Part shown: positions 36,887 through 46,279 of the stretch, in pieces
Position numbering within the stretch: the first letter of the stretch is position 1
How the letters are laid out: the number at the start of each line of letters is the position of its first letter
Source of the DNA: Butyricicoccus pullicaecorum
Lineage (GTDB): Bacteria > Bacillota > Clostridia > Oscillospirales > Butyricicoccaceae
Direction: 5' to 3'
Length of the DNA: 64,000 nucleotides
Assembly: GCA_021531865.1 (NCBI GenBank)
Contig: JAFBIW010000004.1
Coordinates: 117,574-181,573 of the forward strand
The notes under the pieces: generated by a model
Seen by the model: the letters and a program-made list of their open reading frames with translations, nothing else
Told to the model about the DNA's origin: nothing
Database searches by the model: none
Program-made: the position numbers and the translations under genes

Positions 36887-37354
36887 ATGGCATCGATCAA
36901 GAGTTTTCTCGATTGGGTAAAGGGCGAGGACATGGAGGATGATTTCGACGACTTCACCCCGGTTCAGCGTGAGGAGCCGATCGAGGAGGACGCGCAGCAG
37001 AGCACCTCTTCCTCGTACAGCGCCCCTTCTTCCGCCGGCTCCAGCCGCAAGGGCAACGTCGTCAACATCAACGCCACTGCGCAGCTCGCAGTCGTTCTGG
37101 TCAAGCCCGACCGCTTTGAAAACGCGGCTGAGATCGCCGATCACCTCAAGGAAAAGCGCACCGTTGTGCTCAATCTGGAGCAGACCAACAAGGATGTTGC
37201 CCGCCGTCTCGTGGATTTCCTCAGCGGCGTCGCTTATGCGAACGAGGGCAAGATCAAGAAGGTCGCAAACAGCACCTTCATCATCACCCCGTACAACGTC
37301 GATATCCTGGGCGATCTGATCGACGAGCTTGAGAGCAACGGTCTCTACATCTGA
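36887..37354 (+). CDS. sepF: cell division protein SepF
   Basis: The 155-residue protein has the N-terminal amphipathic membrane helix (MASIKSFLDWVKG), an acidic and Ser-rich linker, and the C-terminal domain with VVLVKPDRFENAAEIADHLK and VVLNLEQTNKDVARRLVDFL. SepF tethers FtsZ filaments to the membrane. AAAGGAG precedes ATG 36887. It is followed by yggT and divIVA, the classical ylm order with ylmH missing. Confidence 0.97.
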   Translation: MASIKSFLDWVKGEDMEDDFDDFTPVQREEPIEEDAQQSTSSSYSAPSSAGSSRKGNVVNINATAQLAVVLVKPDRFENAAEIADHLKEKRTVVLNLEQTNKDVARRLVDFLSGVAYANEGKIKKVANSTFIITPYNVDILGDLIDELESNGLYI

Positions 37355-37373
37355 TTTTGATGGAAGGAATACC

Positions 37374-37649
37374 GTGTTTCAATATTATTTTGTCTACTTT
37401 GTCATCAAGATCATCGAGCTGCTTCAGTTTCTGATGCTGGCTCGGGCGATCTTTTCCTGGTTCCCGCAGGCGCAGGGCAGCAAGATCGCAGAACTGCTTT
37501 ATCTGGCGACTGAACCGTTTATCCTGCCGTTCCGTGCGCTGTTTGACCGCATTCAGAGCCTGCGCGGGTTCATGCTGGACCTGCCGTTCCTCTTCGCTTT
37601 CATCGCGATGAGCGTTGTGGAGCGTCTTTTATACAGCCTGATTCTTTAA
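37374..37649 (+). CDS. yggT: YggT family membrane protein
   Basis: The 91-residue product has two hydrophobic regions around the family motif LMLARAIFSWFPQ and the loop LATEPFILPFRALFDRI. It begins with GTG 37374 after GGAAGGA. YggT proteins lie in the division cluster of most Firmicutes; their role is linked to chromosome/division organisation but poorly defined. Confidence 0.93.
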   Translation: MFQYYFVYFVIKIIELLQFLMLARAIFSWFPQAQGSKIAELLYLATEPFILPFRALFDRIQSLRGFMLDLPFLFAFIAMSVVERLLYSLIL

Positions 37650-37740
37650 AGGCGTGTGAGGTGGCTGGGGATACTCCGGCCATTTTGCCTTGCAGAAAAT
37701 AAAATCGAAATCGTATAGATTGATATCGGAGGATAAAATT

Positions 37741-38472
37741 ATGCTTACGGTTCAGGAAATACAGGCATTGACCTTTGAAAAGGCAATGTTCAACGGCTAT
37801 GATCCGAAGTCGGTCGACGAAGTGATCGAGCAGATCACCGAGGATTATGCCGCCATGCAGAAGGAAAACGCTGCGCTCAAGTCCAAGATGAAGGTGCTCG
37901 TCGACAAGATCGAGGAATACCGCTCGGTCGAGGACGGTATGCGCCGCGCGCTGGTCTCCGCGCAGGGGATCGCACAGGAAACGCTGGATAAGGCCAAGCT
38001 CGAAGCCCAGCAGATCGTCGATCAGGCCAAGGAGACCTATGAGGTTCGCGTCAACGAGCTCAAGGCTGAGATCGCGGCCGAGGAGCAGCGGCTCGAGCTG
38101 GCCAAGAAGAACAACGCCGAGTTTTTGAGCAAGATGACGGCGGTCTACGAGGCCCAGATGAAGATTCTCGTCAAGCTGTCCGCCGCCCCCGAGCTGCAGC
38201 CGGCCGAGCCGGTTGCGCCCGCCGAACCCGAAACGGCTCAGCCGGAGGAAGCACCGGCTCAGTCCGCGGAGGAACCGGCGGAAGAGCCGCAGGAAAGAAA
38301 TTCCAAATTCTCGATTTCCGAGGTCACGCTGGCCAGCAGCGAAAAGCCGGCCGTTTCCTCGGACACCGGCCGCCTGTCGGATACCGCCCGCCTGCATGAG
38401 CAGGCGACTGCGCGCTTCGATTTCGGCGAGCTGAAGTTCGGTGCGGACTACAAGCCCGAAAACGAGGAATAA
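37741..38472 (+). CDS. divIVA: DivIVA-domain protein
   Basis: The 243-residue protein has the N-terminal DivIVA membrane-binding/coiled-coil start (MLTVQEIQALTFEKAMFNGY; PKSVDEVIEQITEDY), a long coiled coil (residues ~30-150) and a Pro/Ala/Glu-rich tail (~160-200). DivIVA marks negatively curved membranes at poles and septa. CGGAGG precedes ATG 37741. A possible promoter (TTGCAG-N18-TATAGA) lies at ~37691-37720. It follows yggT directly, with no S4-domain ylmH between them. Confidence 0.92.
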   Translation: MLTVQEIQALTFEKAMFNGYDPKSVDEVIEQITEDYAAMQKENAALKSKMKVLVDKIEEYRSVEDGMRRALVSAQGIAQETLDKAKLEAQQIVDQAKETYEVRVNELKAEIAAEEQRLELAKKNNAEFLSKMTAVYEAQMKILVKLSAAPELQPAEPVAPAEPETAQPEEAPAQSAEEPAEEPQERNSKFSISEVTLASSEKPAVSSDTGRLSDTARLHEQATARFDFGELKFGADYKPENEE

Positions 38473-38505
38473 AGACCAACCAAACGAAAGGACGGAAACG
38501 GTACA

Positions 38506-41307
38506 ATGCCGCAGGATTATAACGCAACGATCAATCTGCCGAAGACTGACTTCCCCATGCGGGCCAATCTTCCCAAGCGAGAGCCCGGCTTCCTTGAGAA
38601 CTGGGAACAGAACGAAAACGCACTCTACCATGCACTGATGAAGAAGAACGAGGGCAAGCCCCTCTTCGTTCTGCATGACGGCCCTCCCTATGCAAATGGC
38701 AATCTGCACATGGGCCACGCGCTCAATAAGGTGCTCAAGGATTTCATCATCCGCTACAAGAACATGGCGGGCTTCTGCGCGCCCTATGTTCCGGGCTGGG
38801 ATACGCACGGTCTGCCGATCGAGCGTCAGGCGATTCAGGCCTACGGCATGGATCGTGACAAGGTCTCTACCGCTGAATTCCGCCACAAGTGCGAGGAGTT
38901 CGCGCGCAAGCACGTCGATACCCAGCGCGAGCAGTTTAAGCGTCTGGGTGTTATCGGTGACTGGGAGCACCCCTATATGACCCTGACCCACGATTTCGAG
39001 GCCAAGCAGATTGAAATCTTCGGTGAGATGGCCAAGAAGGGCTATATTTATAAGGGCCTCAAGCCGGTTTACTGGTGTCCCAAGGACGAGACCGCGCTGG
39101 CTGAGGCGGAAATCGAATACAAGGACATTCCCTGTAAGTCGATCTTCGTCAAGTTCGCGGTCAGCGACGACAAGGGCGTTATCACGAAGCTGCTCGGCAC
39201 CACCGAAAACGTATACTTCGTCATCTGGACGACCACGACCTGGACCATCCCGGGCAACCTCGCCATCTCGCTCAACCCCTTCTTTGAATATGACTTTGTC
39301 AAGGTGCCGAACGGCGAGATTTACGTGCTGGCCAAGGAACTGGTTTCGTCTGTCATGAAGACCGCTGGCATCGACTCTTGGGAGGTTCTGGCCACCGCGC
39401 TCGGCTCCGACCTCGAAATGATCCAGACCAAGCACCCGCTGTATGACCGCACCTCGCTCGTCATCACCGGTGAGCATGTCACGCTGGACGCCGGTACCGG
39501 CTGCGTTCACACCGCGCCCGGCTTCGGTGCGGACGACTTCATCGTCTGCCAGAAGTACAACATCCCGATCATGGTTCCGGTCGACGAAAAGGGCTGTCAT
39601 ACCGCCGAATCCGGCAAGTACGAGGGCCTGTATGTCGATGATTCCAACGAGATCATCCTGAAGGATCTGGACGACTGCGGCGCGCTGCTGGCGACTGAGG
39701 ACATCGTCCATTCCTATCCGCATTGCTGGCGCTGCAAGAACCCGATCATCTTCCGCGCGACTGAGCAGTGGTTCTGCTCTGTCGACGCGCTCAAGGATGA
39801 TGCGGTCAAGGCCTGCCACGACATCACCTGGCTGCCCGGCTGGGGCGAGGAGCGCATGACCTCCATGATCATGGAGCGTTCCGACTGGTGCATCTCCCGT
39901 CAGCGTATCTGGGGCGTGCCGATCCCGATCTTCTTCTGCAAGAAGTGCGGCAAGCCGCTCGTCAACGAGCAGACCATCAAGATCGTTTCCGAGCTGTTCC
40001 GTGAAAAGGGCGCGAACGCGTGGTTCGAGATGGACGCGAGCGAAATTCTGCCTGCCGACATCGCGTGCGAGTGCGGCTGCCACGAGTTTGACAAGGAAAC
40101 CGACACCATGGACGTCTGGTTCGACTCCGGTTCGTCCTGGGCGGCTGTCATCGAGCAGCGCGAGGGTCAGCCCATCCCGGTCGACGTCTATCTGGAAGGC
40201 AACGACCAGTACCGCGGCTGGTTCCAGTCCTCGATGCTGACCGCCATCGCCACCAAGGGCATTGCACCCTATAAGACGGTCATCACCCACGGCATGATCG
40301 TCGACGAGGAGCGCCAGAAGATGTCGAAGTCGCTCGGCAACGGCATCAGCCCGCAGGAGATCCTCAAAGACTACGGCGCGGATATCCTCCGTCTGTGGGT
40401 TTCCTCGGCCGATTACCGTCAGGATATGCGCATTTCCAAGGAAATGTTCAAGCATCTGGCGCAGAACTACCTGAAGATCCGCAACACCGCCCGTTATATT
40501 CTGGGCAACCTCGAGGGCTTCGATCCCAAGACCGATCTGGTTCCCTACGAGCAGCTCTGCGAGCTTGACCGTTGGGCGCTGATGAAGCTGAACGATCTGA
40601 TCGCCAAGGTCATTAAGGGTTACGACGATTACGAATTCCATGTCGTTCTCCACGCGATTCACAACTTCTGCGTTGTCGATATGTCCAACTTCTATCTGGA
40701 CGTCATCAAGGATCGTTTGTACTGCGAGGACAAGAACGGCGTGCTCCGCCGCTCGGCGCAGACCGCGATGTACGAGATCCTCGATGCGCTCGTCCGTATG
40801 ATCGCGCCCATCCTGTGCTTCACCGCCGACGAGATCTGGCAGGCCATGCCGCACCGCGACGGCGACGACGCGGCCAACGTTGTGCTCAACGAGATGCCCA
40901 AGACCCATGCGGAGTGGGCGTTCGACGAGGCGGGTGCGGAGAAGTGGAACAAGCTGACCGCGCTGCGCGACGACGTCAACAAGGCGCTCGAGGATGCACG
41001 TAAGAACAAGGTCATCGGCAAGCCGCTTGAGGCTTGGGTCACCGTATCCGTCACCGACGACGCGACCGCATCCCTGCTCGAGAGCATGGAGCCGGACGAG
41101 CTGGCTGCGCTGTGCATCGTTTCCAAGCTGCGCGTCCGCCGCGGTGAGGGCGAGGGTATGCCGGGCGAAAAGCTGGAGGGCATCCGCGTTTCGATCGAGC
41201 GCGCAGACGGCGAACGCTGCGAGCGCTGCTGGATGTATGTGGATTCCATCGGCCACGACGCCAAGCATCCGACCCTGTGCGCACGCTGCGCTTCCGTTGT
41301 CGGCTAA
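38506..41307 (+). CDS. ileS: isoleucyl-tRNA synthetase
   Basis: The 933-residue class I synthetase has the HIGH-type motif GNLHMGHALNKV (near residue 63), a large editing domain with TWTIPGNLAIS and GTGCVHTAPGFGADD, the KMSKS loop RQKMSKSLGNG, and a C-terminal zinc site ERCERCWMY...CARC. It has no T-box leader: only 33 bases separate it from divIVA. Confidence 0.98.
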   Translation: MPQDYNATINLPKTDFPMRANLPKREPGFLENWEQNENALYHALMKKNEGKPLFVLHDGPPYANGNLHMGHALNKVLKDFIIRYKNMAGFCAPYVPGWDTHGLPIERQAIQAYGMDRDKVSTAEFRHKCEEFARKHVDTQREQFKRLGVIGDWEHPYMTLTHDFEAKQIEIFGEMAKKGYIYKGLKPVYWCPKDETALAEAEIEYKDIPCKSIFVKFAVSDDKGVITKLLGTTENVYFVIWTTTTWTIPGNLAISLNPFFEYDFVKVPNGEIYVLAKELVSSVMKTAGIDSWEVLATALGSDLEMIQTKHPLYDRTSLVITGEHVTLDAGTGCVHTAPGFGADDFIVCQKYNIPIMVPVDEKGCHTAESGKYEGLYVDDSNEIILKDLDDCGALLATEDIVHSYPHCWRCKNPIIFRATEQWFCSVDALKDDAVKACHDITWLPGWGEERMTSMIMERSDWCISRQRIWGVPIPIFFCKKCGKPLVNEQTIKIVSELFREKGANAWFEMDASEILPADIACECGCHEFDKETDTMDVWFDSGSSWAAVIEQREGQPIPVDVYLEGNDQYRGWFQSSMLTAIATKGIAPYKTVITHGMIVDEERQKMSKSLGNGISPQEILKDYGADILRLWVSSADYRQDMRISKEMFKHLAQNYLKIRNTARYILGNLEGFDPKTDLVPYEQLCELDRWALMKLNDLIAKVIKGYDDYEFHVVLHAIHNFCVVDMSNFYLDVIKDRLYCEDKNGVLRRSAQTAMYEILDALVRMIAPILCFTADEIWQAMPHRDGDDAANVVLNEMPKTHAEWAFDEAGAEKWNKLTALRDDVNKALEDARKNKVIGKPLEAWVTVSVTDDATASLLESMEPDELAALCIVSKLRVRRGEGEGMPGEKLEGIRVSIERADGERCERCWMYVDSIGHDAKHPTLCARCASVVG

Positions 41308-41322
41308 ATCAGAGAAAAAGCA

Positions 41323-41354
41323 GGGCAGGCTGGATGTTCAGCCTGCCCTTTTTT
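41323..41354 (+). terminator. terminator after ileS
   Basis: GGGCAGGCTG / CAGCCTGCCC, six-base loop, six T. Confidence 0.95.
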
Positions 41355-41368
41355 AAAGGAGTTGTGAA

Positions 41369-41827
41369 ATGCTCATTGCACTTTTGATCGTTTTGATGAT
41401 CGCGATTGATCAGGCAGTGAAATACTGGGCGCTGAACATTCTGTCCGCCGTGGACACCATGCCGCTGATTGAGGGCGTATTTCACCTGACCTACGTGGAG
41501 AACCGGGGCGCGGCGTTCAGCATCCTGCAAAACCAGCGCTGGTTTTTCCTGCTGATCACCCCGATCATCCTGATCGGCATTTTTTACGTGCTCAAGAAGG
41601 AGCTGATTTGCACCCGGGTCGGCCGCTGCGCGATGTATCTGATCGCGGCGGGCGCGGTCGGCAATCTCATTGACCGTGCGTTCCGCGGCTTTGTGGTCGA
41701 TTTGTTTGATTTCCGCCTGATCCATTTCCCGGTCTTTAACGTCGCGGATATCTATATCGTCTGCGGCGTCGCCCTGTTTTTCTATTATATCCTGTTCCAA
41801 GCGGACAAGGAGCAGAAGCATGGATGA
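41369..41827 (+). CDS. lspA: lipoprotein signal peptidase
   Basis: The 152-residue aspartic peptidase has four membrane helices. D14 region (IAIDQAVKYW), VENRGAAFS, GNLIDRAFRGFVVDLFDF and FPVFNVADIYI are the conserved boxes; D111 and D127 are the likely catalytic pair. It cleaves prolipoprotein signal peptides after lipidation, for instance of the binding protein at 19066. The gene overlaps the next by eight bases, the usual lspA-rluD pairing. Confidence 0.96.
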   Translation: MLIALLIVLMIAIDQAVKYWALNILSAVDTMPLIEGVFHLTYVENRGAAFSILQNQRWFFLLITPIILIGIFYVLKKELICTRVGRCAMYLIAAGAVGNLIDRAFRGFVVDLFDFRLIHFPVFNVADIYIVCGVALFFYYILFQADKEQKHG

Positions 41828-42752
41828 GCGCAGACTGGTCGCCGCGCCCGAGGACGCGGGGAAGCGGCTGGATGTGTTCCTGTCCGGGGCGCTGGACGGG
41901 CTGACCCGGAGCGCCGCGCAGAACCTGATCGAATCGGGCGCGGTCACGACCGAATCGGGAAAAACGCCCAAGAAAAACGGAAAGCTCTCGCCCGGGGACG
42001 TGTTCCTCGTCCGCCTGCCCGAGCCGCAGGCGGTCGATCTGATCCCGCAGGATATTCCGCTCGACATCGTCTATGAGGACGCGGATATCATCGTAGTCAA
42101 TAAGCCGCGCGGCATGGTCGTGCACCCGGCGGCCGGCAACTGGGACGGCACGCTGGTCAATGCGCTCATGTTCCACTGCGGCGACAGCCTTTCGGGCATC
42201 AACGGTGAAATCCGCCCGGGCATCGTCCACCGGATCGACAAGGACACCAGCGGCTTGCTGGTCGTCGCCAAGAACGATATGGCGCACCAGTCGCTTGCCG
42301 CCCAGATTGCCTGCCATTCGGCGGCGCGAGAGTACAAGGCGATCGTGGTCGGCGCGCCGCGTGCGGACACCGGCACGATCGACCAGCCGATTGGACGGCA
42401 CAAGACCGACCGCAAGCGCATGGCCATCGTGCCGGACGGCCGCCCGGCGATCACACACTATCAGGTGCTCGCCCGCTTCCGGGGCTATTCGCTCCTGCAA
42501 TTTGCGCTCGAAACCGGGCGCACCCACCAGATTCGGGTGCATATCGCCTCGATCGGCCACCCGATCATCGGTGACCCGCTGTACGGCGCGAAAAAGGATC
42601 GTTTTCGGTCCTTGAACGGACAGTGTTTGCACGCCTTCCGGCTCTCGCTGACCCATCCGCGAACTGGAGAGCGGATGACCTTTGAAACGCCGCTTCCGGC
42701 GTATTTTCAGACAGTTTTGGACAAAATGGTGCGGGAAAATGGGGAAATTTGA
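41820..42752 (+). CDS. RluD-type pseudouridine synthase
   Basis: The 310-residue protein has an N-terminal S4 domain (GKRLDVFLSGALDGLTRSAAQ) and the catalytic loop GIVHRIDKDTSGLLVVAK with the essential aspartate, then TGRTHQIRVHIASIGHPIIGD. It modifies uridines in rRNA (RluD family); the exact sites are not evident. Confidence 0.95.
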   Translation: MDERRLVAAPEDAGKRLDVFLSGALDGLTRSAAQNLIESGAVTTESGKTPKKNGKLSPGDVFLVRLPEPQAVDLIPQDIPLDIVYEDADIIVVNKPRGMVVHPAAGNWDGTLVNALMFHCGDSLSGINGEIRPGIVHRIDKDTSGLLVVAKNDMAHQSLAAQIACHSAAREYKAIVVGAPRADTGTIDQPIGRHKTDRKRMAIVPDGRPAITHYQVLARFRGYSLLQFALETGRTHQIRVHIASIGHPIIGDPLYGAKKDRFRSLNGQCLHAFRLSLTHPRTGERMTFETPLPAYFQTVLDKMVRENGEI

Positions 42753-43539
42753 CGGAATTTTGTTAGTCAGCGACATGGACGGCACGATGCTGACTGGGGA
42801 CAAGCGCATTTCGGACGAGAACCGGCAGGCCGTCGCGCGGTTCACCCGGGAGGGCGGATGGTTCTGCATGGCCACCGGCCGGCCGCCGGCTACGACGTCG
42901 GCGTTTGAGCCGCTGCTGCCCTGCGGTGCACCCAAGATCTACCTGAACGGCGCGCTCATCCGGTACGACGCGCAGCATGTCCTGCGGCAGTTTACATTCG
43001 GTTCGGAGATTTGGCCGCTGATCGAAACGGTCTGCGCCGACTTTCCGACAGTCGGCTGTGAGCTGTTCGCGGCGGATGAGGTCTTTTTGTACCGGAGCAG
43101 TCCGGAAACGACATATCATATGCAGCTCGTCCGCAGGCAGTTCGCGCCGATGACGGCGTTTGTGCCCGGAACGGTATTGTATGACATCGCTTTGACCGGT
43201 AAGCCGGAAGTCTTGCAGCAGATTCGAACGGCATATTTCGGACAGACAGACCGCTATTCTGCCGTGATGTCTGCGCCCAATCTTTTGGAGGTCACCCGCG
43301 CGCAGGCGGATAAGGGAACCGCTTTGTGCACGGTTGCGGAACATTTGGGCGTCGAACGTGCCCGCACCTTTGCGATCGGGGACGGCGGCAACGACCTGTC
43401 CATGCTCAAAGCGGCTGGATACAGCTTTGCACCTGAAAACGCCGACGCGGCAGCGCGGGCGGCGGCTGCGCAGATCGTCCCGGATAACGAGCACAGCGCG
43501 GTCGCGTATGCAATCGCACAGATTGAAGCAATGTTTTAA
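42739..43539 (+). CDS. Cof-type HAD family phosphatase
   Basis: The 266-residue protein has HAD motif I VSDMDGTMLTGD (~9-20), motif II near ATGRPP and motif IV IGDGGNDLSMLKAAG, with a type II cap between. Such enzymes dephosphorylate small metabolites including sugar phosphates and flavin or PLP precursors. ATG 42739 lies inside the end of the pseudouridine synthase gene. Confidence 0.9.
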   Translation: MGKFDGILLVSDMDGTMLTGDKRISDENRQAVARFTREGGWFCMATGRPPATTSAFEPLLPCGAPKIYLNGALIRYDAQHVLRQFTFGSEIWPLIETVCADFPTVGCELFAADEVFLYRSSPETTYHMQLVRRQFAPMTAFVPGTVLYDIALTGKPEVLQQIRTAYFGQTDRYSAVMSAPNLLEVTRAQADKGTALCTVAEHLGVERARTFAIGDGGNDLSMLKAAGYSFAPENADAAARAAAAQIVPDNEHSAVAYAIAQIEAMF

Positions 43540-43542
43540 ATA

Positions 43543-43578
43543 AAAAACGCTCATTTCAGAAGGAAATGGGCGTTTTTT
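43543..43578. terminator. bidirectional terminator
   Basis: AAAAAACGCTCATTTC pairs with GAAATGGGCGTTTTTT, giving A/T tails on both sides; it serves the HAD gene and the converging M56 gene. Confidence 0.92.
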
Positions 43579-43594
43579 GATAGTTTCATTCCTT

Positions 43595-45165
43595 TTACGA
43601 CGGATCGGTTGAACTGTCCGAAGGGAATAGCGGGATCTGCACGCCGGTGCCGTATTCAGTATAGCAGAGCGTGCCGACTGTCCAGTCGTCCGAGACCAGA
43701 TAGGCATAGCATCCGTCCTTGAAGCAGTAGTATGGCGACGGAACGTCTGCGGGCGGCGCGCTTTCCGCGTAGGGATTGACATAATATGCGGTATCCGGGT
43801 CGTTTTGCTCCATGCGCAGGCTGTTTCCGCGCCAGCGGTACGCGAAATGGTAGGGCTGAGACAGCGGGTGCAGATAGATCGTCTGACGATCAAGGGAGAA
43901 TCGCACCTCGCAGTAGTCGTCGCCCTGCGTGGCGTCGCAGCCGAGCACGGCCAGATCGAGCGCGGCCAGCACCTCGGAACGGTTCAGATCGACGACGAAC
44001 AGGCCGAAATAATCGTGGAAGATGACCGTGTCGCCATCCGTCCAGTCGATCATCGGCCCGTCCGCGCCCAGCGGCTGATCGGCTGTGAGCACGGGCACTT
44101 GCGGCGTGAGCACGCGCGGTTCCCCTGCCGCTTGGGATGCGTCTTTTTCAGACTTCGCGCCGGTCGATGGCGGCGCACCCTCGGAAACGATGATCGCGGT
44201 TGAGCCGTCCGCGCCGCCGATGATCCCGATATCGGTCTGACGGCAGGCGCACAGCATGGTCATAAGGAGCAGCGCAGTGATGCCGCAGAGCGTCATCCAG
44301 CGGTGCGGTGCGCGCCAGCGGAGGATGTTTTTGATGCGCACGCCCGCGTCCGACTCGCCGAAGGCGAGCGGATGGAGCAGTCCGGCGTGGGTCTCGGCCA
44401 GCGCCAGCAGAACAGCGGCGTAATCAGCGCGGCAGTCGCCCTCCAAACTGCGCAGAACAGCCTCGTCGCACGAGACCTCCATATCCCGGAAGGCCAACGC
44501 ACAGCACAGCCAGACCAGCGGGTTGAACCAGTGCAGCACAACGGCACAGCAGGCCAGCGGTTTAATCCAATGATCCCGCCGTCGCAGGTGGGCGTGCTCA
44601 TGCGCCAGCACATAGGTGCGCTGCGCGGGAGAGAGGCCGACCGGCAGATAGATTTTCGCAGGGAAGAATCCCAGAACGAACGGGGAAGAGATGCGGTCGG
44701 TTTCATAAATATCATCTTGATCCGTGTTGCGGTGCGCAGAGAATGGCGCAGTCTGAGCACGCTGAGCATGGCGGCAAAAATGAGCATGCAGATGCCGAGC
44801 ACCCAGACCCAACTGAGCACGTACAGCCAGAATTGCGAAGGATTCATGCTGACGGCCGCGGATGCCCGATTGGACTGCACGACCGAGGAGACGATTTGAT
44901 CAACGACCGGCAGGCCGGAAGGATCGGTCTGGGTGCGCAGCGCCAGATCGAGCGGCACGGGCGTCGAGTCGGACGGGATGAGCGAAACGACACTGCGCAG
45001 TGCGCCGCCCGTGAAAAACAGGCGGAACAGCACGACGCCCCAGAGCGCGTAGCTGTATTTGCGGGGCAGGGGACGCAGCAGCAGCCGGACACAGAGGACG
45101 GCGGCCATCGCGATGGACGCGTCAATGCTCCGATTCACGATCTGCAAAAAGAGCTGCTCTCTCAT
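43595..45165 (-). pseudogene. BlaR1-type M56 metallopeptidase, frameshifted
   Basis: From ATG 45165 the frame encodes a membrane region (MREQLFLQIVNRSIDAS; LYVLSWVWVLGICMLIFAA) and is correct to about TATRIK; the rest of the gene (DIYETDRISSPFVLGFFPAKIYLP, here split as DIYETDRISSPFV, zinc motif LAHEHAHLRRRDHW, another helix at LTLCGITALLLM-like, then an extracytoplasmic domain) continues in another frame from near 44715 to 43595. One missing base at 44710-44722 explains it. M56 proteins are membrane sensors that inactivate the BlaI-type repressor encoded just upstream. Frameshift or sequencing error cannot be separated here. Confidence 0.82.
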
Positions 45166-45524
45166 TTGGCCGCCTCCTCGATCATCCGCTTCAGCTCGTC
45201 CGCTTCCTCCCGCGTCAGCTTTTTGCCGCCCGAGAGGAAGGCCGCCAGAAAGGCGGGCAGGGAATTGTCAAACGCGCGCGCGAGCAGGGCTTCGCTCTCG
45301 TAGTGCTGCACCTGACTGCGTGCGACCAGCGCGGTCACGACGCTGTCCCGGTTCTGCAGGACGCCGCGCGCGCAGAGCTTGCGCAGGACGGTGTAGGTCG
45401 TGGATTTTTTCCAGCCAAGCTTTTCCTGACAGAGCGCGACCAGCTCGCCCGAGCCGATCGGCTCATGCTCCCAGATCAGGGAAACAAACTTGAATTCGGC
45501 GTCGTACAGCTTGCAGGCTTCCAT
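45162..45524 (-). CDS. BlaI/MecI/CopY-family transcriptional repressor
   Basis: The 120-residue winged-helix protein has EFKFVSLIWEHEPIGSGELV, KKSTTYTVLRKLCARGVL (recognition helix) and the dimerising C-terminus LKRMIEEAA. It starts at 45524 after AAAGGAGG. Its stop overlaps the M56 start (ATGA). It should repress its own operon through the dyads at 45540-45586. No beta-lactamase or resistance gene is adjacent. Confidence 0.95.
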   Translation of the reverse strand: MEACKLYDAEFKFVSLIWEHEPIGSGELVALCQEKLGWKKSTTYTVLRKLCARGVLQNRDSVVTALVARSQVQHYESEALLARAFDNSLPAFLAAFLSGGKKLTREEADELKRMIEEAAK

Positions 45525-45539
45525 AAACGCACCTCCTTT

Positions 45540-45598
45540 GGTTTATTTGGATAAACCTTTCTTGCTTTGAGTTTATCGCGATAAACCTGTTTTGTCAA
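45540..45598 (-). promoter_or_regulatory. promoter with two BlaI-type operator dyads
   Basis: Promoter on the minus strand: TTGACA (45598-45593), 17 bp, TAAACT (45575-45570). Dyad 1, GTTTATCGCGATAAAC (45571-45586), is a perfect palindrome covering the spacer and -10. Dyad 2, GGTTTAT-N4-ATAAACC (45540-45557), lies downstream. Both share half-site GTTTAT, consistent with one repressor binding twice. Confidence 0.85.
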
Positions 45599-45654
45599 GA
45601 AAATTCTTCTAAATTTCGGACACGGACATAGGATAGAACCGGGAGGGACGAGAT

Positions 45655-46230
45655 ATGGAATCGGAGGAAAAGTGCATTTATACCGTGATGCTGGCTGTTT
45701 GCATCATTCTTTCCGCGTTTTTGATCGGAAAAATGGTGCTGCACACCGATGTACCGCTGCACGATCCGCAAACGGTGGTGCAGCGCGCAGGGGAGACGCG
45801 GGCGGAGGACGGACGGGAGGTTGCGCTTGATGGAGAACGTCTGACCAGCCTTGTGATTCGGCAGCTTCCTGCGGATTGTCCATTGGATTCGCTGACAGTC
45901 GGGATCGGAGCGGACGGCAGCCTGCTGGTGACCGCGTCCGCCGCGCGTGACGCGCTGCAATCGCTGGCCGAGCTGCCCGCCGGGACGGCCGCGCTCCTGC
46001 CTGCCGTGTGCACGGTGTCCGCCGCGCTTTCGGTCGGGCTGGATCGGGAAGCGCGGGCGATCGTTCTGGAGCCGGTTTCCGTATCCGTCAACGGGCTGCG
46101 CCTGCCGGCGGCGCTGCTGAAACCGGCGGTTGGTCTGCTCGAGACCGCGTTGCAGGACGGCCTGCGCGCACAGGGCGTGACCTTCGCCTCGGTGCGCACG
46201 GAAGACGGCAAGCTGATCGTCGGAGTATGA
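45655..46230 (+). CDS. membrane-anchored protein of unknown function
   Basis: The 191-residue product has one N-terminal membrane helix (CIYTVMLAVCIILSAFLIG, residues 7-25) and a soluble outer domain rich in Ala, Leu and Val. The C-terminal half (VSVSVNGLRLPAALLK; VTFASVRTEDGKLIV) resembles in style small YpmS/DUF2140-like proteins that bind hydrophobic ligands, but I cannot assign the family firmly. ATG 45655 follows GGAGGG. It is divergent from the blaI-type operon. Confidence 0.7.
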   Translation: MESEEKCIYTVMLAVCIILSAFLIGKMVLHTDVPLHDPQTVVQRAGETRAEDGREVALDGERLTSLVIRQLPADCPLDSLTVGIGADGSLLVTASAARDALQSLAELPAGTAALLPAVCTVSAALSVGLDREARAIVLEPVSVSVNGLRLPAALLKPAVGLLETALQDGLRAQGVTFASVRTEDGKLIVGV

Positions 46231-46263
46231 AAAAAGGCGCAAAGCGGATGCTTTACGCCTTTT
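46230..46263. terminator. bidirectional terminator
   Basis: AAAAGGCG-c-AAAGC pairs with GCTTT-a-CGCCTTTT, between two convergent genes. Confidence 0.85.
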
Positions 46264-46279
46264 GATGTGCAGTTTTTGC

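Noticed and set aside
38473..38505. T-box leader for ileS
   Set aside because: The 33-base gap is far too short and has no T-box sequence.
37600..41268. A 1222-codon open frame antisense to ileS
   Set aside because: It mirrors ileS across its length; high GC with strong third-position bias opens long antisense frames. No ribosome-binding site and no recognisable domains.
44700..44730. Programmed -1 frameshift in the M56 gene
   Set aside because: No X-XXY-YYZ slippery sequence and no clear downstream structure; a lost base is simpler.
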